DNA of 64,000 nucleotides from Geomonas silvestris (GTDB lineage Bacteria > Desulfobacterota > Desulfuromonadia > Geobacterales > Geobacteraceae), in contig NZ_BLXX01000001.1 in the NCBI RefSeq assembly GCF_014193515.1, forward strand, positions 124,001-188,000, in the 5' to 3' direction. The notes beneath the pieces are model-generated. The model did not search any database. It saw only the letters and a program-made list of their open reading frames with translations, and was not told the origin of the DNA. Shown here piece by piece: positions 1 to 8,344 of this stretch. The first letter of the stretch is position 1; each line of letters starts with the position of its first letter. A program made the position numbers and the translations under genes.

Positions 1-314
1 TTGGGAAGCGCGCTCGTCACCATGAGGGCATTGCGGAAGGTCTCCCCGGTGGTCATCTTGACCAGGACGCTTTTCAGCTTGCGGTACTCCTCCGCGGCCG
101 GGGAGTGGGGGTCGTACAGGTTTACCAGGAAAGGGTTGTCGGGTTCCAGCTTGCCGTACTGCGGGGATACCGGTGCACGCAGTTCATGGCGGTCTTCTGT
201 CGCGGCGCTAAACGGTCTCTCCGGCTGCAGCGCTTCGGCAGGCGTGGGGGCGGCCTCTCCCCCCGTTTGCCTGAGCTGCGCCGCCTTTTCCATGGCCATC
301 TCTATCCTGCTCAT
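1..314 (-). CDS. XrtA-associated tyrosine autokinase (partial, N-terminal 104 residues)
   Basis: The first 104 residues of a minus-strand protein, cut by the window edge. It starts MSRIEMAMEKAAQLR, has an Ala/Pro-rich linker, then a segment (AEEYRKLKSVLVKM, ETFRNALMVTSALP) that in CpsD/CapB-type BY-kinases lies directly before the Walker A loop. The P-loop and the tyrosine cluster would lie beyond base 1. The start ATG at 314 has GGGGAGGG upstream on the minus strand and follows the chain-length gene by 20 bp, so it is the last visible gene of the exopolysaccharide operon. In this family the autokinase is thought to work with the Wzz-like protein to control polymer length and export. The family call rests on this N-terminal signature plus position; the catalytic residues are not visible. 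Confidence 0.8.
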   Translation of the reverse strand, partial: MSRIEMAMEKAAQLRQTGGEAAPTPAEALQPERPFSAATEDRHELRAPVSPQYGKLEPDNPFLVNLYDPHSPAAEEYRKLKSVLVKMTTGETFRNALMVTSALP

Positions 315-334
315 AGGTACCCTCCCCGGTAGTA

Positions 335-1843
335 TCAGCGCAACAGTCCCCGCAGGCCCTGGGCGATATCGGTGGGCTGCAGTCGGTCGAGCAGGCGATC
401 CATGTAGCGCACCTCTAAAAGCTCCATAGCCGGAAAAACCATCAAGAACAGCAGGTATACGGCTGCAACAGTGAAGATGCGCAGGGAACGGCGACGCTTG
501 CGGGCAATCAGATCCTTGTCCTGCAGCCGCGGAATGACGGCGAGCACCTGCGGGCCGAGTTCCTTCACAAAGCCAAGATCCTTTACCGAGCCGTCCGCAT
601 AGTCGAGGAGCACCAGGATGCCGAAACTGCCCATAACGCCACCTAAAAGCCCCATGAGCATGATGCGCAGGCGGTTGGGGCTCGAGGGCTTGAGCGGCAA
701 GACCGCCGGGTCCACAACCCGGAAGGTGGTGGATTTGTCTTGGACCTCCATCTGCTTGGACACCTCCGATTGGCCCTGACGCGCGAAGAGCTGGTCGTAG
801 ATGTTCTTCTGGTTCTTCTTCTCGAGCTCGAGCTTGTCGAGACCCGCCTTCGCGGTGGGGATACTTTGCAGAAGCGTCTTGTTGGTGCTGATATAGCGCT
901 TAAGCCCCGCCTCGGTTACCTTGATGGCGCCGATCTCCGACTCGATCTTGGCGAGTTCCTGGGGCTCGAGCGGATGGCTCTGGCCCCCCTTGCGGTCGGA
1001 GAGCTGCTGTTTCACGACCTCGATGTCGTTTTTGACCTTGAGGACGTCGGGGTAGTTATCGGTGTACTGCATCAAAAGCTCGTCGCGGCGTTTCTCCAGC
1101 GTGTTCAGCCGGGCCAGCAGCGGGTCGTTGCTCTTCTGGGTCACCTGACGCATCCCTTCGAGCTGGCGGCGCCTGAGCTCGAGGTCGTAGAGTTTCTGCT
1201 GCGCGATGTTGATCTCCTCGAAGAGCTTCCCTTCGTCGATGGCGATGATGCCGCCCTTGTCGCGCTTGTAGGTGTTGACCTCGTCCTCGGCTTTCTTGAG
1301 TTTCTGGTTGAAGGTGTCGATCTGCTCGGTGAGGAATTTGGTGGCGTCGTAGGACTCGCCGCGCTTGGAGGAGACGCTCTGCTCGATGTAGAGACGCACC
1401 AGGGTGTTCACGAAGTCCCGGGCGACCCGCGGGTTTTTATGGGTGAACGAGATGGTGAAGAGGTTTTTGTCCTTCACCTTCACCTTGGTGTTTTTCTGCA
1501 GCTCCTTTATCAGGGTTTCCTGATCGAGGTCGCTCTTGCCGGAGATGTTGAGGTCCATACTGTCCACCACCTTGGTAAGCAGGGTCCGGCTGGTGATGGC
1601 ATAGGTGAGGACGTTGATCGTGTCCTCCATGGATGGGGTGACAGTGATCCCCTTGACCAGTTCCGAGATCACGTTCTTCTCTATGAACACGGTACTGGTG
1701 GACTCGTACTTGCGCGGCAGCAAAAAGCTCACGGCAAAAAAAGCGGTCGTGATGACCAGCGCCAGTACAACGAAAGCTTCCTTGTGCCTGACTATCAGTT
1801 GCAGGTACCTGCGGTATTCATGATCGGACGACGGTGACTGCAT
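335..1843 (-). CDS. XrtA-system polysaccharide chain-length determinant (Wzz/GumC-like)
   Basis: A 502-residue inner-membrane polysaccharide co-polymerase. It has a membrane segment near residues 25-43, a long periplasmic region rich in charged coiled coil (about 160-370), a second membrane segment near 393-413 and a third near 454-472. This is the Wzz fold of the PEP-CTERM-associated chain-length family. The ATG at 1843 is preferred over an upstream in-frame start because AGAGG lies 6 bp before it on the minus strand. It sits between the export protein (33 bp upstream) and the tyrosine autokinase (20 bp downstream). These neighbours fit its expected role: setting polymer length and coupling kinase activity to export. 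The call is secure at family level; the polymer is not identifiable. Confidence 0.9.
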   Translation of the reverse strand: MQSPSSDHEYRRYLQLIVRHKEAFVVLALVITTAFFAVSFLLPRKYESTSTVFIEKNVISELVKGITVTPSMEDTINVLTYAITSRTLLTKVVDSMDLNISGKSDLDQETLIKELQKNTKVKVKDKNLFTISFTHKNPRVARDFVNTLVRLYIEQSVSSKRGESYDATKFLTEQIDTFNQKLKKAEDEVNTYKRDKGGIIAIDEGKLFEEINIAQQKLYDLELRRRQLEGMRQVTQKSNDPLLARLNTLEKRRDELLMQYTDNYPDVLKVKNDIEVVKQQLSDRKGGQSHPLEPQELAKIESEIGAIKVTEAGLKRYISTNKTLLQSIPTAKAGLDKLELEKKNQKNIYDQLFARQGQSEVSKQMEVQDKSTTFRVVDPAVLPLKPSSPNRLRIMLMGLLGGVMGSFGILVLLDYADGSVKDLGFVKELGPQVLAVIPRLQDKDLIARKRRRSLRIFTVAAVYLLFLMVFPAMELLEVRYMDRLLDRLQPTDIAQGLRGLLR

Positions 1844-1876
1844 AACATACCTCTGGTTAAAGATGCGTTGCAAAAC

Positions 1877-2683
1877 CTAGAAGAAGCTTTCCTTCACCAA
1901 GATGTAGTCTCCCGCCTGCAGCTCGATGTTCTGGCTTAAGTCCCCGTCCTTGAAAAGGCGCTTCGCCTTCACCTCCAGCGAGACGGCATCGTTTCCCTTC
2001 TTGCGGCGCACCACGACGTCGTTTTGGTCGGCGAACTTGGTGAAACCGCCGGACTCGAGGATCGCCTCCATGACCCGCATCCCCTCGCGGTACTCGATCG
2101 CCTTGGGGGCGTTCACCGCGCCGAGGACGTACACGCTCTTGTCCAGCAATAGCGGGAGAAACAGGGCGTCGCCCGATTCGAGCAAGAGGTCGTCCTCGGT
2201 CAGCCCCGAGATGAAGAGACGGTGAAAGTCCTCCTTGATCTTCTTGCCGTTACGCAGGAGGTAGGCGCGGTGCAGGTCGGCGGTCTTCAATTCGCCGATG
2301 GTGCAGAGCACCTGCAAAAGCGAGGTGCGCCGCGACAGGTCGAGCACCCCCGACTTGACGCCGGAGCCGAAGATGTAGACCTTCGAGTTGGTGATCTCTT
2401 TGACGGTCACCGTGACGATCGGGTTTTTCACCAGGTCCTTGAGGCGCACCGCCAGCTGTTCCTGCAAGGTACTCGGGGTGACGCCGCTGGCTGCCACGTC
2501 CCCAAGACCCGGGACGGTGATCTTGCCGTCCGGTCGCACCTTCACCGTGACGTTTAAGTCCTTAACACCCCAGACCGCCACCTCGAGGGTATCCCCCTCG
2601 CCGATCACGTAGTCGGCGGCCCCACACCAGGCCACACTCCCAAGCCACACCAACAGGCAGCAAAAAAGCATCCCACGTCGCAT
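1877..2683 (-). CDS. XrtA-system exopolysaccharide export protein (Wza-like)
   Basis: A 268-residue periplasmic/outer-membrane export protein. An N-terminal signal peptide (to about residue 22) is followed by a polysaccharide-export domain (YVIGEGDTLEVAVWG, then VRPDGKITVPGLGDV, residues about 24-100). Two SLBB-like beta-grasp segments follow (about 105-180 and 185-262, the second with VYVLGAVNAPKAIEY). Many Wza proteins have a lipobox Cys at the signal cleavage site; here the Cys at residue 20 (WCGA) could be one but is not a textbook lipobox. The start ATG has AAGGAG 7 bp upstream. It lies 28 bp after the sugar transferase gene in the same operon. Its role is to form or gate the outer-membrane polymer exit. 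Confidence 0.9.
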   Translation of the reverse strand: MRRGMLFCCLLVWLGSVAWCGAADYVIGEGDTLEVAVWGVKDLNVTVKVRPDGKITVPGLGDVAASGVTPSTLQEQLAVRLKDLVKNPIVTVTVKEITNSKVYIFGSGVKSGVLDLSRRTSLLQVLCTIGELKTADLHRAYLLRNGKKIKEDFHRLFISGLTEDDLLLESGDALFLPLLLDKSVYVLGAVNAPKAIEYREGMRVMEAILESGGFTKFADQNDVVVRRKKGNDAVSLEVKAKRLFKDGDLSQNIELQAGDYILVKESFF

Positions 2684-2711
2684 CGCGCACTCCTTTACCT
2701 TGAGCCCCGAC

Positions 2712-4091
2712 CTAGCGGCCGCGACCGAACAAAACGACCTTCACGGTCTCGAAGATGATCTGGGTATCCAACAAAAACGAGAGGTTCTTTATGTAGTACA
2801 GGTCGTAGCGCAGCTTCTCGATGGCGTCTTCCACCGTGGCCCCGTACGGGTAGCGCACCTGGGCCCAGCCGGTGAGCCCCGGCTTTATGGTGTGCCGCTT
2901 CGAGTAGTAGTAGATATCGCGCTTGAGGTTCTCGACGAATTCGGGACGCTCCGGACGCGGACCGATGAAGCTCATGTCCCCCTTGAGCACGTTCCAGAGC
3001 TGGGGGAGCTCGTCGATGCGCGAGTTGCGCAGAAAGCGCCCCACCCGGGTCACCCTGGTGTCGTTTTTCTGGGCCCAGACCGCACCGTTTGTCTCGGCGT
3101 CCTGGCGCATGGAGCGGAACTTGTAAAGCAGGAAGGGCATCTCGTTGTTGCCGACCCTCACCTGGGTGAAGAAGAGCGGGCCGGGGGAGTCGAGCTTGAT
3201 GACCAGGGCGATGAGCGGGAAAAACGGCAGGGTCAGGAGGATGCCGATAAGCGAGAGGAGCAGGTCGAAGAAGCGCTTGTAGATGTTGACGAGGGCGGTG
3301 CGGTGAAAGCCGCTGGAAAAGATGATCCAGCTCGGGGTGATCTGCTCCAGCATGAGCTTGCCCTGGACGATCTCGTAGAAGGTCGGGGCGTCCACCACCT
3401 CGATGCCGGCAAGCTTGCAGCGCATCATCTCCTGCAGAGGGAGCACCCCGCGCCGCTCGGCGAGAGCCACCACGATCATGGAGGCCCTGTTGGTCTGGGC
3501 GATCTCCAGGAGCTCACCCTCTTTGCGGATCACCTGGGACTGGAACAACTCGGGCTGGTGCACCGTCGCCTGGGGCCGGTTGCCGTCGCATTCGAGGTAG
3601 CCGGCCAGTTCGAAGGAGCTCGCGTGGGCGCTCAAGAGCCCGCCCAACTGGCAGGCGAGATCTCCGGTCCCGAGGATGAGCACCCTTTGGGCGAAGGGGG
3701 CCCGGTGCACCCCCGAAATGGGGAGCGCGTGCCAGGCGAACTGCAGGACGATGAAAAGACCCAGCGAGATGAAGATGATGCCGCGCCCAAGCATGACGCC
3801 CGGGTCGAGGTAGTAGACCACGGAAAGCAGGAAGAAGGCGGCGCCGCCCGACTGCAGGCAGGTGACGAAGATCTCGCGCTTGCGGCTCGCTCTGGGGAGG
3901 CTGTACACCTCCATGAGGTAGGAGGAGAAGAGCGTCACCACGATGAAGATGGAAAAGAGCTTGAGCCCGCCGTCCGCCCCCCACTCCTCGGGAAAGCTGA
4001 GCGAGCCAAAGCGCAGCACCAGCGCGCAGATGAGCGCGACCAGGGCCAGCAGGGCGTCGGAAACGAGCATCAATGCAGTACGCAATTCCAT
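2712..4091 (-). CDS. XrtA-system sugar transferase (initiating undecaprenyl-phosphate glycosyl-1-phosphate transferase)
   Basis: A 459-residue membrane enzyme. Four or more N-terminal hydrophobic segments (residues 1-130) are followed by a nucleotide-binding-like middle region (RVLILGTGDLACQLG, about 137-151) and a C-terminal bacterial sugar transferase domain. That domain includes a re-entrant hydrophobic hairpin (about 270-300), KFRSMR, and the hallmark stretch RIDELPQLWNVLKGDMSFIG with the PRPE motif. Such enzymes load the first sugar phosphate onto undecaprenyl phosphate at the cytoplasmic membrane. The architecture matches the family found beside exosortase A genes. It follows prsT by 47 bp and precedes the export gene by 28 bp. 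The sugar used cannot be read from sequence. Confidence 0.92.
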   Translation of the reverse strand: MELRTALMLVSDALLALVALICALVLRFGSLSFPEEWGADGGLKLFSIFIVVTLFSSYLMEVYSLPRASRKREIFVTCLQSGGAAFFLLSVVYYLDPGVMLGRGIIFISLGLFIVLQFAWHALPISGVHRAPFAQRVLILGTGDLACQLGGLLSAHASSFELAGYLECDGNRPQATVHQPELFQSQVIRKEGELLEIAQTNRASMIVVALAERRGVLPLQEMMRCKLAGIEVVDAPTFYEIVQGKLMLEQITPSWIIFSSGFHRTALVNIYKRFFDLLLSLIGILLTLPFFPLIALVIKLDSPGPLFFTQVRVGNNEMPFLLYKFRSMRQDAETNGAVWAQKNDTRVTRVGRFLRNSRIDELPQLWNVLKGDMSFIGPRPERPEFVENLKRDIYYYSKRHTIKPGLTGWAQVRYPYGATVEDAIEKLRYDLYYIKNLSFLLDTQIIFETVKVVLFGRGR

Positions 4092-4138
4092 GGCAGTTCT
4101 CTTCTCTTACGCTTGCTCGCTACGGCAAAGGGCCGCAG

Positions 4139-6787
4139 TTACTTCTTAAGCTGTGCCAGCAATTGCCGGGTCGCCTTGCTGTCGGGACCCTCCCCCAGCG
4201 ACAGCGACTTCTGCAGCGCCTGCTGAGCCTTGCCCCGGTCGCCAGCCTGGTGGTAGGCGAGCCCCAGGTGGTACTGCACCGAGGGGTCCTGGGGGAGCAG
4301 CTGAGCCGCCCGCTCCATGACCTTGACCGCCTCGGCGGTCTTGCCGTTGCGCAATAGCGCGTACCCCACCGTATCCATCACACCTGCGTTGCCGGGCTGC
4401 AGCCTGAAGGCGCTGATCGCGTAGCGCAAGGCGTCCTCCTTGTTGCCGTAGCCGTCGGCGCAGAGGTAGGCCAAGTTGTTGAGGGCGGGGGCGAAATTCT
4501 CGTGCTGGGCCACGATGCTGCGGTAGCGCCTGAGCGCCTCCTCTTTCTTGCCGGTCAGGTCGCACAGGCTCCCGAGGGCGAACTGCACCGGCGCCGAATC
4601 GGGGTGCAGCTTGAGCGCTTCCTGGTACACGGCCTGGGCCTTCGCCATGTCCTTCTGCTCGAGGTACAGCCCACCCAGGGCCAGGCGCGCCTCGACATGC
4701 TGCGGGTCCGCCTTGATCGCCTTGTTCGCCTCGCCGATCGCCATCGGGAGATCCTTCAGGCGCTGGTAGACCGAGGCGAGCACCAAATAGCCGTCGGGGG
4801 AGGAGGGACGCCGGGAGACCAGCCGGCCAGCCTGTTCGATCGCCTTGGGGCCCTCGTGCATGGCGAGGTAGGCGGCGATCTTGAGCCCGATCCCCTGGGC
4901 CTCGTTCAGCGCCTCCACCTCGTCGAAGGCCTTGAGCGCCTTGCGGTACTCCTTCTGGGCCAACAAAAGCCGCCCCTTGGCCTCCCAGAGCGCCAGGGAG
5001 CGCGGGTCCAGCTTGAGCGCCTGTTCGATCCCCTCCAGTGCCTGGTCGGGCTTCCCTTTTTTCTGCAGGTAGCTCGCCAGGGCGAGTTGAGCCTCCGGCG
5101 CCTTGGTCTGAGCCGCCTGCTGGTAGAACCCGAGGGCGTCGGCGTCCTTGCCGCTCAATTCGCTTAAGGCAGCGAGGCCGAAGAGGGCGCGGACGTTGCC
5201 CGGGGTCTGCTTGAGCTGGGCCGAGAACTCGGCTATCGCCTTCGGGTAGTCACCGGAGGCGGCGTAGAAACCGGCGAGGTTCTGGTAGGAACCGACAAAG
5301 GCGGGATCGAGCCGCTTGGCCTTTTCCAGTGACTGCACCCCTTCGTTTTTCTTGCCGGAGGCGAACTGGAGCGCGGCCAGGGCGTTTAACAGCGGCGCGT
5401 CGTCCTTGCCACCTTTGAGTCCCGCGTTCAGGGTGGCGACGGCCTTGGCGCTGTTTCCCTGGCGCTGGTAGTAGGAGGCCAGCAACAGCCGGCTGTTCAG
5501 GACGTTGGGAGCGACCTGCACCGCGGCGGCGAGCTCGGACTCCCCTTCCGCGCTTCTCCCTTTGCTCAAGTAGAGCGCCCCTTTCTTCAAGTGGGCCGAG
5601 ACCAGCTTGGGGTCGATCTGGGTGGCGCGGTTCAATTCGCGCATGCCGTCGTCGAAGAGCCCCTGGGCCAGGTAGGCGCTGGCCAGCAGGTTGTGGGCCC
5701 CGGCGTCGTTGTCGTCGACCGCCAGGGCCTTCTTGATCTCGGCAATGGCGTCGTCGGTGCGCTTTTGGGTGAGCAGGGTCTGGGCCACCATGAGCCGGGC
5801 GGCACGCGAAGTGGGGACCCGGTCCAGGATGATCCGGAACTGGCTCAACGCGGTCTCCAGTTCCCCCTTGTTGTAGTAGCTAAGCCCCAGGTACTGGTAG
5901 GCATCCAGGGTCGGTGCCAGCTTGACGGACTGCTGCAGCGCGGTGATCGCCTCGCCGTAGTTGCGCGAGAAGTAGCTGACCAACCCTTTGAGCCGGTAGC
6001 CTTCCCCCTTCTTGGGATGGGACTTGATCATCTCCTCGGCACGGGCGGCCGCCTTGGCGAGTTCCCCCTTCTCGATGAGGATGAGGCCTACCTTGTACTG
6101 GGCCTGGGTCTGGTTGGGGTCGAGCTGCAGGATCTTGGTGTAGAGGGTTACCGCCTGGTCGGTCTTGCCCGCGGTCTTCTCGAGGGCCGCCAGCATGTAG
6201 AGAGCCTTTAGGGGCTTCGCCTCGTTTTGCACGACCTCGTTTAGGTAGCCGCGCGCCTGGTCTACCTGGCCGGTCGCCGAGAGGACGGCCGCAAGCTCCA
6301 TCTTGGTGGAACTGCGGGTCGGTTGCGCCTTGAGCGCCTGGTTCAGGTAGTTGAGCGACTCGCCGTACTTCTTTTGGGCGGCGCAGGAGATACCGAGCAC
6401 CTCGAGCCCTTCCACGGCACCCGGGTGTTTGGCCAGGTACTGCTCGCCCAGGGCGAATCCCTGGGTTCCCTTGTCGGTGGCGTTGTAGATCTTGGCCAGA
6501 TCGAGAAGACACTCGTCCCGGGAGGGTTCCTGCTTCAAAACCTTGGTGAACTCTTTTTCGGCCTGCTCGTATTTGCCCAGTTCCGCATAGGCCTTGGCCA
6601 ACTGGTAACGGGCATCGCTGTAGTTACTGTCTTTCTCGAGGGCGTTTTTGAAGTACACCACCGCAGACGCAGGATTGGACGCTTTGAGTTGCTTCACCCC
6701 CTCTTCATAGAGGGATTCTTTTGACTTGCTGCCGCAACCCGCACAGGCTAACCAGGCGGCCAGAACCAGACATAATAATTTCTTCAT
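4139..6787 (-). CDS. prsT: XrtA/PEP-CTERM-system TPR lipoprotein PrsT
   Basis: An 882-residue lipoprotein. The signal sequence ends in a lipobox (ACAGC), after which nearly the whole chain is tetratricopeptide repeats with the usual 34-residue period (W/L..G...Y...G.Y..A...F...L...P). An ATG at 6787 is chosen over a TTG at 6802 because GGGGG lies 8 bp before it. It is the first gene of the exopolysaccharide operon, so it is probably transcribed from the AT-rich region just upstream. Large TPR lipoproteins of this length are a standard part of exosortase A loci and are thought to act as periplasmic scaffolds for polymer assembly. That role is inferred from context, not from catalytic residues. 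Confidence 0.9.
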   Translation of the reverse strand: MKKLLCLVLAAWLACAGCGSKSKESLYEEGVKQLKASNPASAVVYFKNALEKDSNYSDARYQLAKAYAELGKYEQAEKEFTKVLKQEPSRDECLLDLAKIYNATDKGTQGFALGEQYLAKHPGAVEGLEVLGISCAAQKKYGESLNYLNQALKAQPTRSSTKMELAAVLSATGQVDQARGYLNEVVQNEAKPLKALYMLAALEKTAGKTDQAVTLYTKILQLDPNQTQAQYKVGLILIEKGELAKAAARAEEMIKSHPKKGEGYRLKGLVSYFSRNYGEAITALQQSVKLAPTLDAYQYLGLSYYNKGELETALSQFRIILDRVPTSRAARLMVAQTLLTQKRTDDAIAEIKKALAVDDNDAGAHNLLASAYLAQGLFDDGMRELNRATQIDPKLVSAHLKKGALYLSKGRSAEGESELAAAVQVAPNVLNSRLLLASYYQRQGNSAKAVATLNAGLKGGKDDAPLLNALAALQFASGKKNEGVQSLEKAKRLDPAFVGSYQNLAGFYAASGDYPKAIAEFSAQLKQTPGNVRALFGLAALSELSGKDADALGFYQQAAQTKAPEAQLALASYLQKKGKPDQALEGIEQALKLDPRSLALWEAKGRLLLAQKEYRKALKAFDEVEALNEAQGIGLKIAAYLAMHEGPKAIEQAGRLVSRRPSSPDGYLVLASVYQRLKDLPMAIGEANKAIKADPQHVEARLALGGLYLEQKDMAKAQAVYQEALKLHPDSAPVQFALGSLCDLTGKKEEALRRYRSIVAQHENFAPALNNLAYLCADGYGNKEDALRYAISAFRLQPGNAGVMDTVGYALLRNGKTAEAVKVMERAAQLLPQDPSVQYHLGLAYHQAGDRGKAQQALQKSLSLGEGPDSKATRQLLAQLKK

Positions 6788-6853
6788 TATGTATACCCCC
6801 AAAGCAGTTCAACGTACATTCAACTGGGTTAAGGTTAGAAAATGAGAGAAGGC

Positions 6854-6870
6854 TGTCGGAATTCTTAACA
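6854..6870 (+). promoter_or_regulatory. Degenerate copy of the TGTCGG-N5-TTTACA element
   Basis: TGTCGG-AATTC-TTAACA: one mismatch to the consensus formed by the copies at 7144, 7305, 9147 and 9179. It overlaps the candidate -10 of the exopolysaccharide operon, so binding here could repress that promoter. This is inference from position only. Confidence 0.45.
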
Positions 6871-6890
6871 GATACGTAAATACTTTTCAA
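6862..6890 (-). promoter_or_regulatory. Candidate sigma-70 promoter of the exopolysaccharide operon
   Basis: On the minus strand TTGAAA (6890-6885) and TAAGAA (6867-6862) are separated by 17 bp, about 75 bp upstream of prsT. A degenerate enhancer-like element (6854-6870) overlaps the proposed -10. The match is fair rather than strong. Confidence 0.4.
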
Positions 6891-7143
6891 GAAAATTCGC
6901 ATCGAGTCTGCGTCAAGCTGATGATTTATCTCCCTGATATATTGAGCCTACCCAATAAACCCGCCAAGTGCGGGAATTGACTTGCCGGGACGCGCCACCC
7001 TGCGGTTTTCCCCCGAACTCTCCCGAGTTGATAATGAATACAGAACAATGGTGCACGTATTTTAATTAGCCAGTCTCGGCATGCAAGAACTCTGCTCTGC
7101 CGGCGCTGCCGCCCGCGCCAGCCCCGGCAACGGAGCTATCGGC

Positions 7144-7160
7144 TGTAGGATTTCTTTACA
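7144..7160 (+). promoter_or_regulatory. Upstream activator element, copy 1 (TGTmGG-N5-TTTACA)
   Basis: TGTAGG-ATTTC-TTTACA, 224 bp upstream of the -24 box of the PEP-CTERM gene. It shares spacing and both half-sites with the copy at 7305, and the two are also alike in the bases that follow (GCCGG). It is read as an enhancer site for a sigma-54 activator such as PrsR. The rest of the 6788-7457 gap shows no gene, only GC-rich runs near 7190-7215. Confidence 0.65.
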
Positions 7161-7304
7161 GCCGGGTACCGCCCCGGCAGGGGGATCTCCCGGGGGGGGG
7201 TACCCGCGGGGCCCGAACTGCAGGAGAGCTAAAAAACTTCCTTATACCGGACAGATAGCACCTTAGGCCACTCTGGGGAGTGCGTTGCCCCCTCACGGTT
7301 CTCC

Positions 7305-7321
7305 TGTCGGACTCCTTTACA
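7305..7321 (+). promoter_or_regulatory. Upstream activator element, copy 2 (TGTCGG-N5-TTTACA)
   Basis: TGTCGG-ACTCC-TTTACA, centred about 72 bp upstream of a sigma-54 -24 box, which is a typical distance for a bacterial enhancer-binding protein. It is the best consensus copy in the window. Confidence 0.7.
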
Positions 7322-7384
7322 GCCGGCGCGGCGCGCCACTGGGCAAAAATACGGAACCCTCTACAATTACGTCTTTTTTAGAAA

Positions 7385-7399
7385 TGGCACATGATTTGC
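7385..7399 (+). promoter_or_regulatory. Sigma-54 promoter of the PEP-CTERM gene
   Basis: TGGCAC-ATGAT-TTGC: exact -24/-12 consensus with 10 bp between GG and GC. The expected start point is about 47 bp before the ATG at 7458, leaving room for the GGAGG ribosome-binding site. Established knowledge: sigma-54 (RpoN) with the PrsK/PrsR two-component system controls PEP-CTERM genes in several exosortase A bacteria. Confidence 0.85.
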
Positions 7400-7457
7400 T
7401 TTTATAAGACAAACACAGCTCGAGAGGCACCAGTTACTCAATACATAGGAGGCGGAC

Positions 7458-8114
7458 ATGAAACAGTTGGCGGCACTATTGGCAGGGGCAATGCTGCTGG
7501 TCGGCATGACGACCACCGCAAACGCACTATCGGTGAGATACTCGACAGACCTGGGAGCCACGTTCACCACGGTTTCCGACGGCGGGACCGGTAGCATCTC
7601 ACTCACATCATCCGCGGGACCGTTCAGTTTCATCAACATCTCCGCGTTAACCACCAACACCTCGAGCCTCGCGTCGCTCTTCATGACGAGCATCGAGACA
7701 ACTACTGCTGCAGGTGCCGGTGGCACCCTCTGGATCCAGGTCTCCGACACCCCCTACAACCTGCCCGCTAGCTTGGGAGCCAGCGCCAGGACCGGCCTTA
7801 CTTACCAACTGGGAACCAACGTCGACCTGGAGACCTTCTACGGGACCGCCCTCTTCGACATGGCGCCGGCAAACCAGATCGCGGATATGGACATCCCGAG
7901 CTTTGCCACCAGCGAGGTCAGCACCGTGATCCCTGGGCTCAGCGATCCGTTTTCGCTTACCGAGTTCCTGATGATCAATCAGGGCGGTGGGGTCACCTCG
8001 CTGACCACTGCGTCTCTTTCAGTGACCCCGGTACCCGAGCCGGGCACCATGATGCTGCTGGGTGTCGGCTTCCTCGGCTTGGCGATCTACGGCAAACGCC
8101 GCAGAAACGCCTAG
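7458..8114 (+). CDS. PEP-CTERM sorting-domain protein (exosortase A substrate)
   Basis: A 218-residue secreted protein. It has an N-terminal signal peptide (residues 1-24, cleavage after ANA), a Ser/Thr/Gly-rich body with no recognised enzyme domain and no Cys, and a C-terminal tail from about residue 191. The tail holds the VPEPGT signature, a hydrophobic segment (MMLLGVGFLGLAIYG) and the basic end KRRRNA. This tripartite tail is the PEP-CTERM signal recognised and cleaved by exosortase. GGAGG lies 5 bp before the ATG. The gene is preceded by a sigma-54 promoter and two enhancer-like elements and closed by a strong terminator, so it is a single-gene unit next to the matching exopolysaccharide operon. 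The exosortase gene itself is not in the window. The function of the body is unknown. Confidence 0.92.
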   Translation: MKQLAALLAGAMLLVGMTTTANALSVRYSTDLGATFTTVSDGGTGSISLTSSAGPFSFINISALTTNTSSLASLFMTSIETTTAAGAGGTLWIQVSDTPYNLPASLGASARTGLTYQLGTNVDLETFYGTALFDMAPANQIADMDIPSFATSEVSTVIPGLSDPFSLTEFLMINQGGGVTSLTTASLSVTPVPEPGTMMLLGVGFLGLAIYGKRRRNA

Positions 8115-8143
8115 CAGGGTTACCTGATAAAAAGAAACAATCT

Positions 8144-8171
8144 GGCGGCACTTCGGTGCCGCTTTTTTTTT
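8144..8171 (+). terminator. Rho-independent terminator after the PEP-CTERM gene
   Basis: A seven-pair GC-rich stem (GCGGCAC/GTGCCGC) with a TTCG tetraloop, followed by nine T. Confidence 0.95.
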
Positions 8172-8190
8172 GCTGCCGCTACGAAAATGG

Positions 8191-8207
8191 TGTAAACAAT
8201 CTCGACA
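8191..8207 (-). promoter_or_regulatory. Enhancer-like element upstream of the CAAX-protease-like gene
   Basis: Read on the minus strand it is TGTCGA-GATTG-TTTACA, one mismatch to the shared element. It lies 50 bp upstream of the -24 box at 8257, in the orientation opposite to copies 1 and 2. Confidence 0.55.
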
Positions 8208-8256
8208 CCGGATACGTTCCGGATCGCGGCCCCTGCGGCAGCGCCCCTCCCCCGTA

Positions 8257-8271
8257 TGGCACCTGCCTTGC
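8257..8271 (+). promoter_or_regulatory. Sigma-54 promoter of the CAAX-protease-like gene
   Basis: TGGCAC-CTGCC-TTGC: exact -24/-12 consensus, about 74 bp before the chosen ATG at 8345. Two perfect sigma-54 promoters within 900 bp are unlikely by chance and tie this gene to the PEP-CTERM regulon. Confidence 0.8.
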
Positions 8272-8344
8272 ATCCACGGCAGCAGTGCGCGGCGGCGTGT
8301 GGCTGCCTGCGGCACCCGGACCCAGCAAGCGCCACGGAGCCCCC

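Noticed and set aside
740-1837. A 365-residue plus-strand frame opposite the chain-length gene
   Set aside because: Antisense shadow: Leu/Val/Asp-rich composition from high GC at third positions, no family signature, while the minus strand encodes a clear Wzz-like protein.
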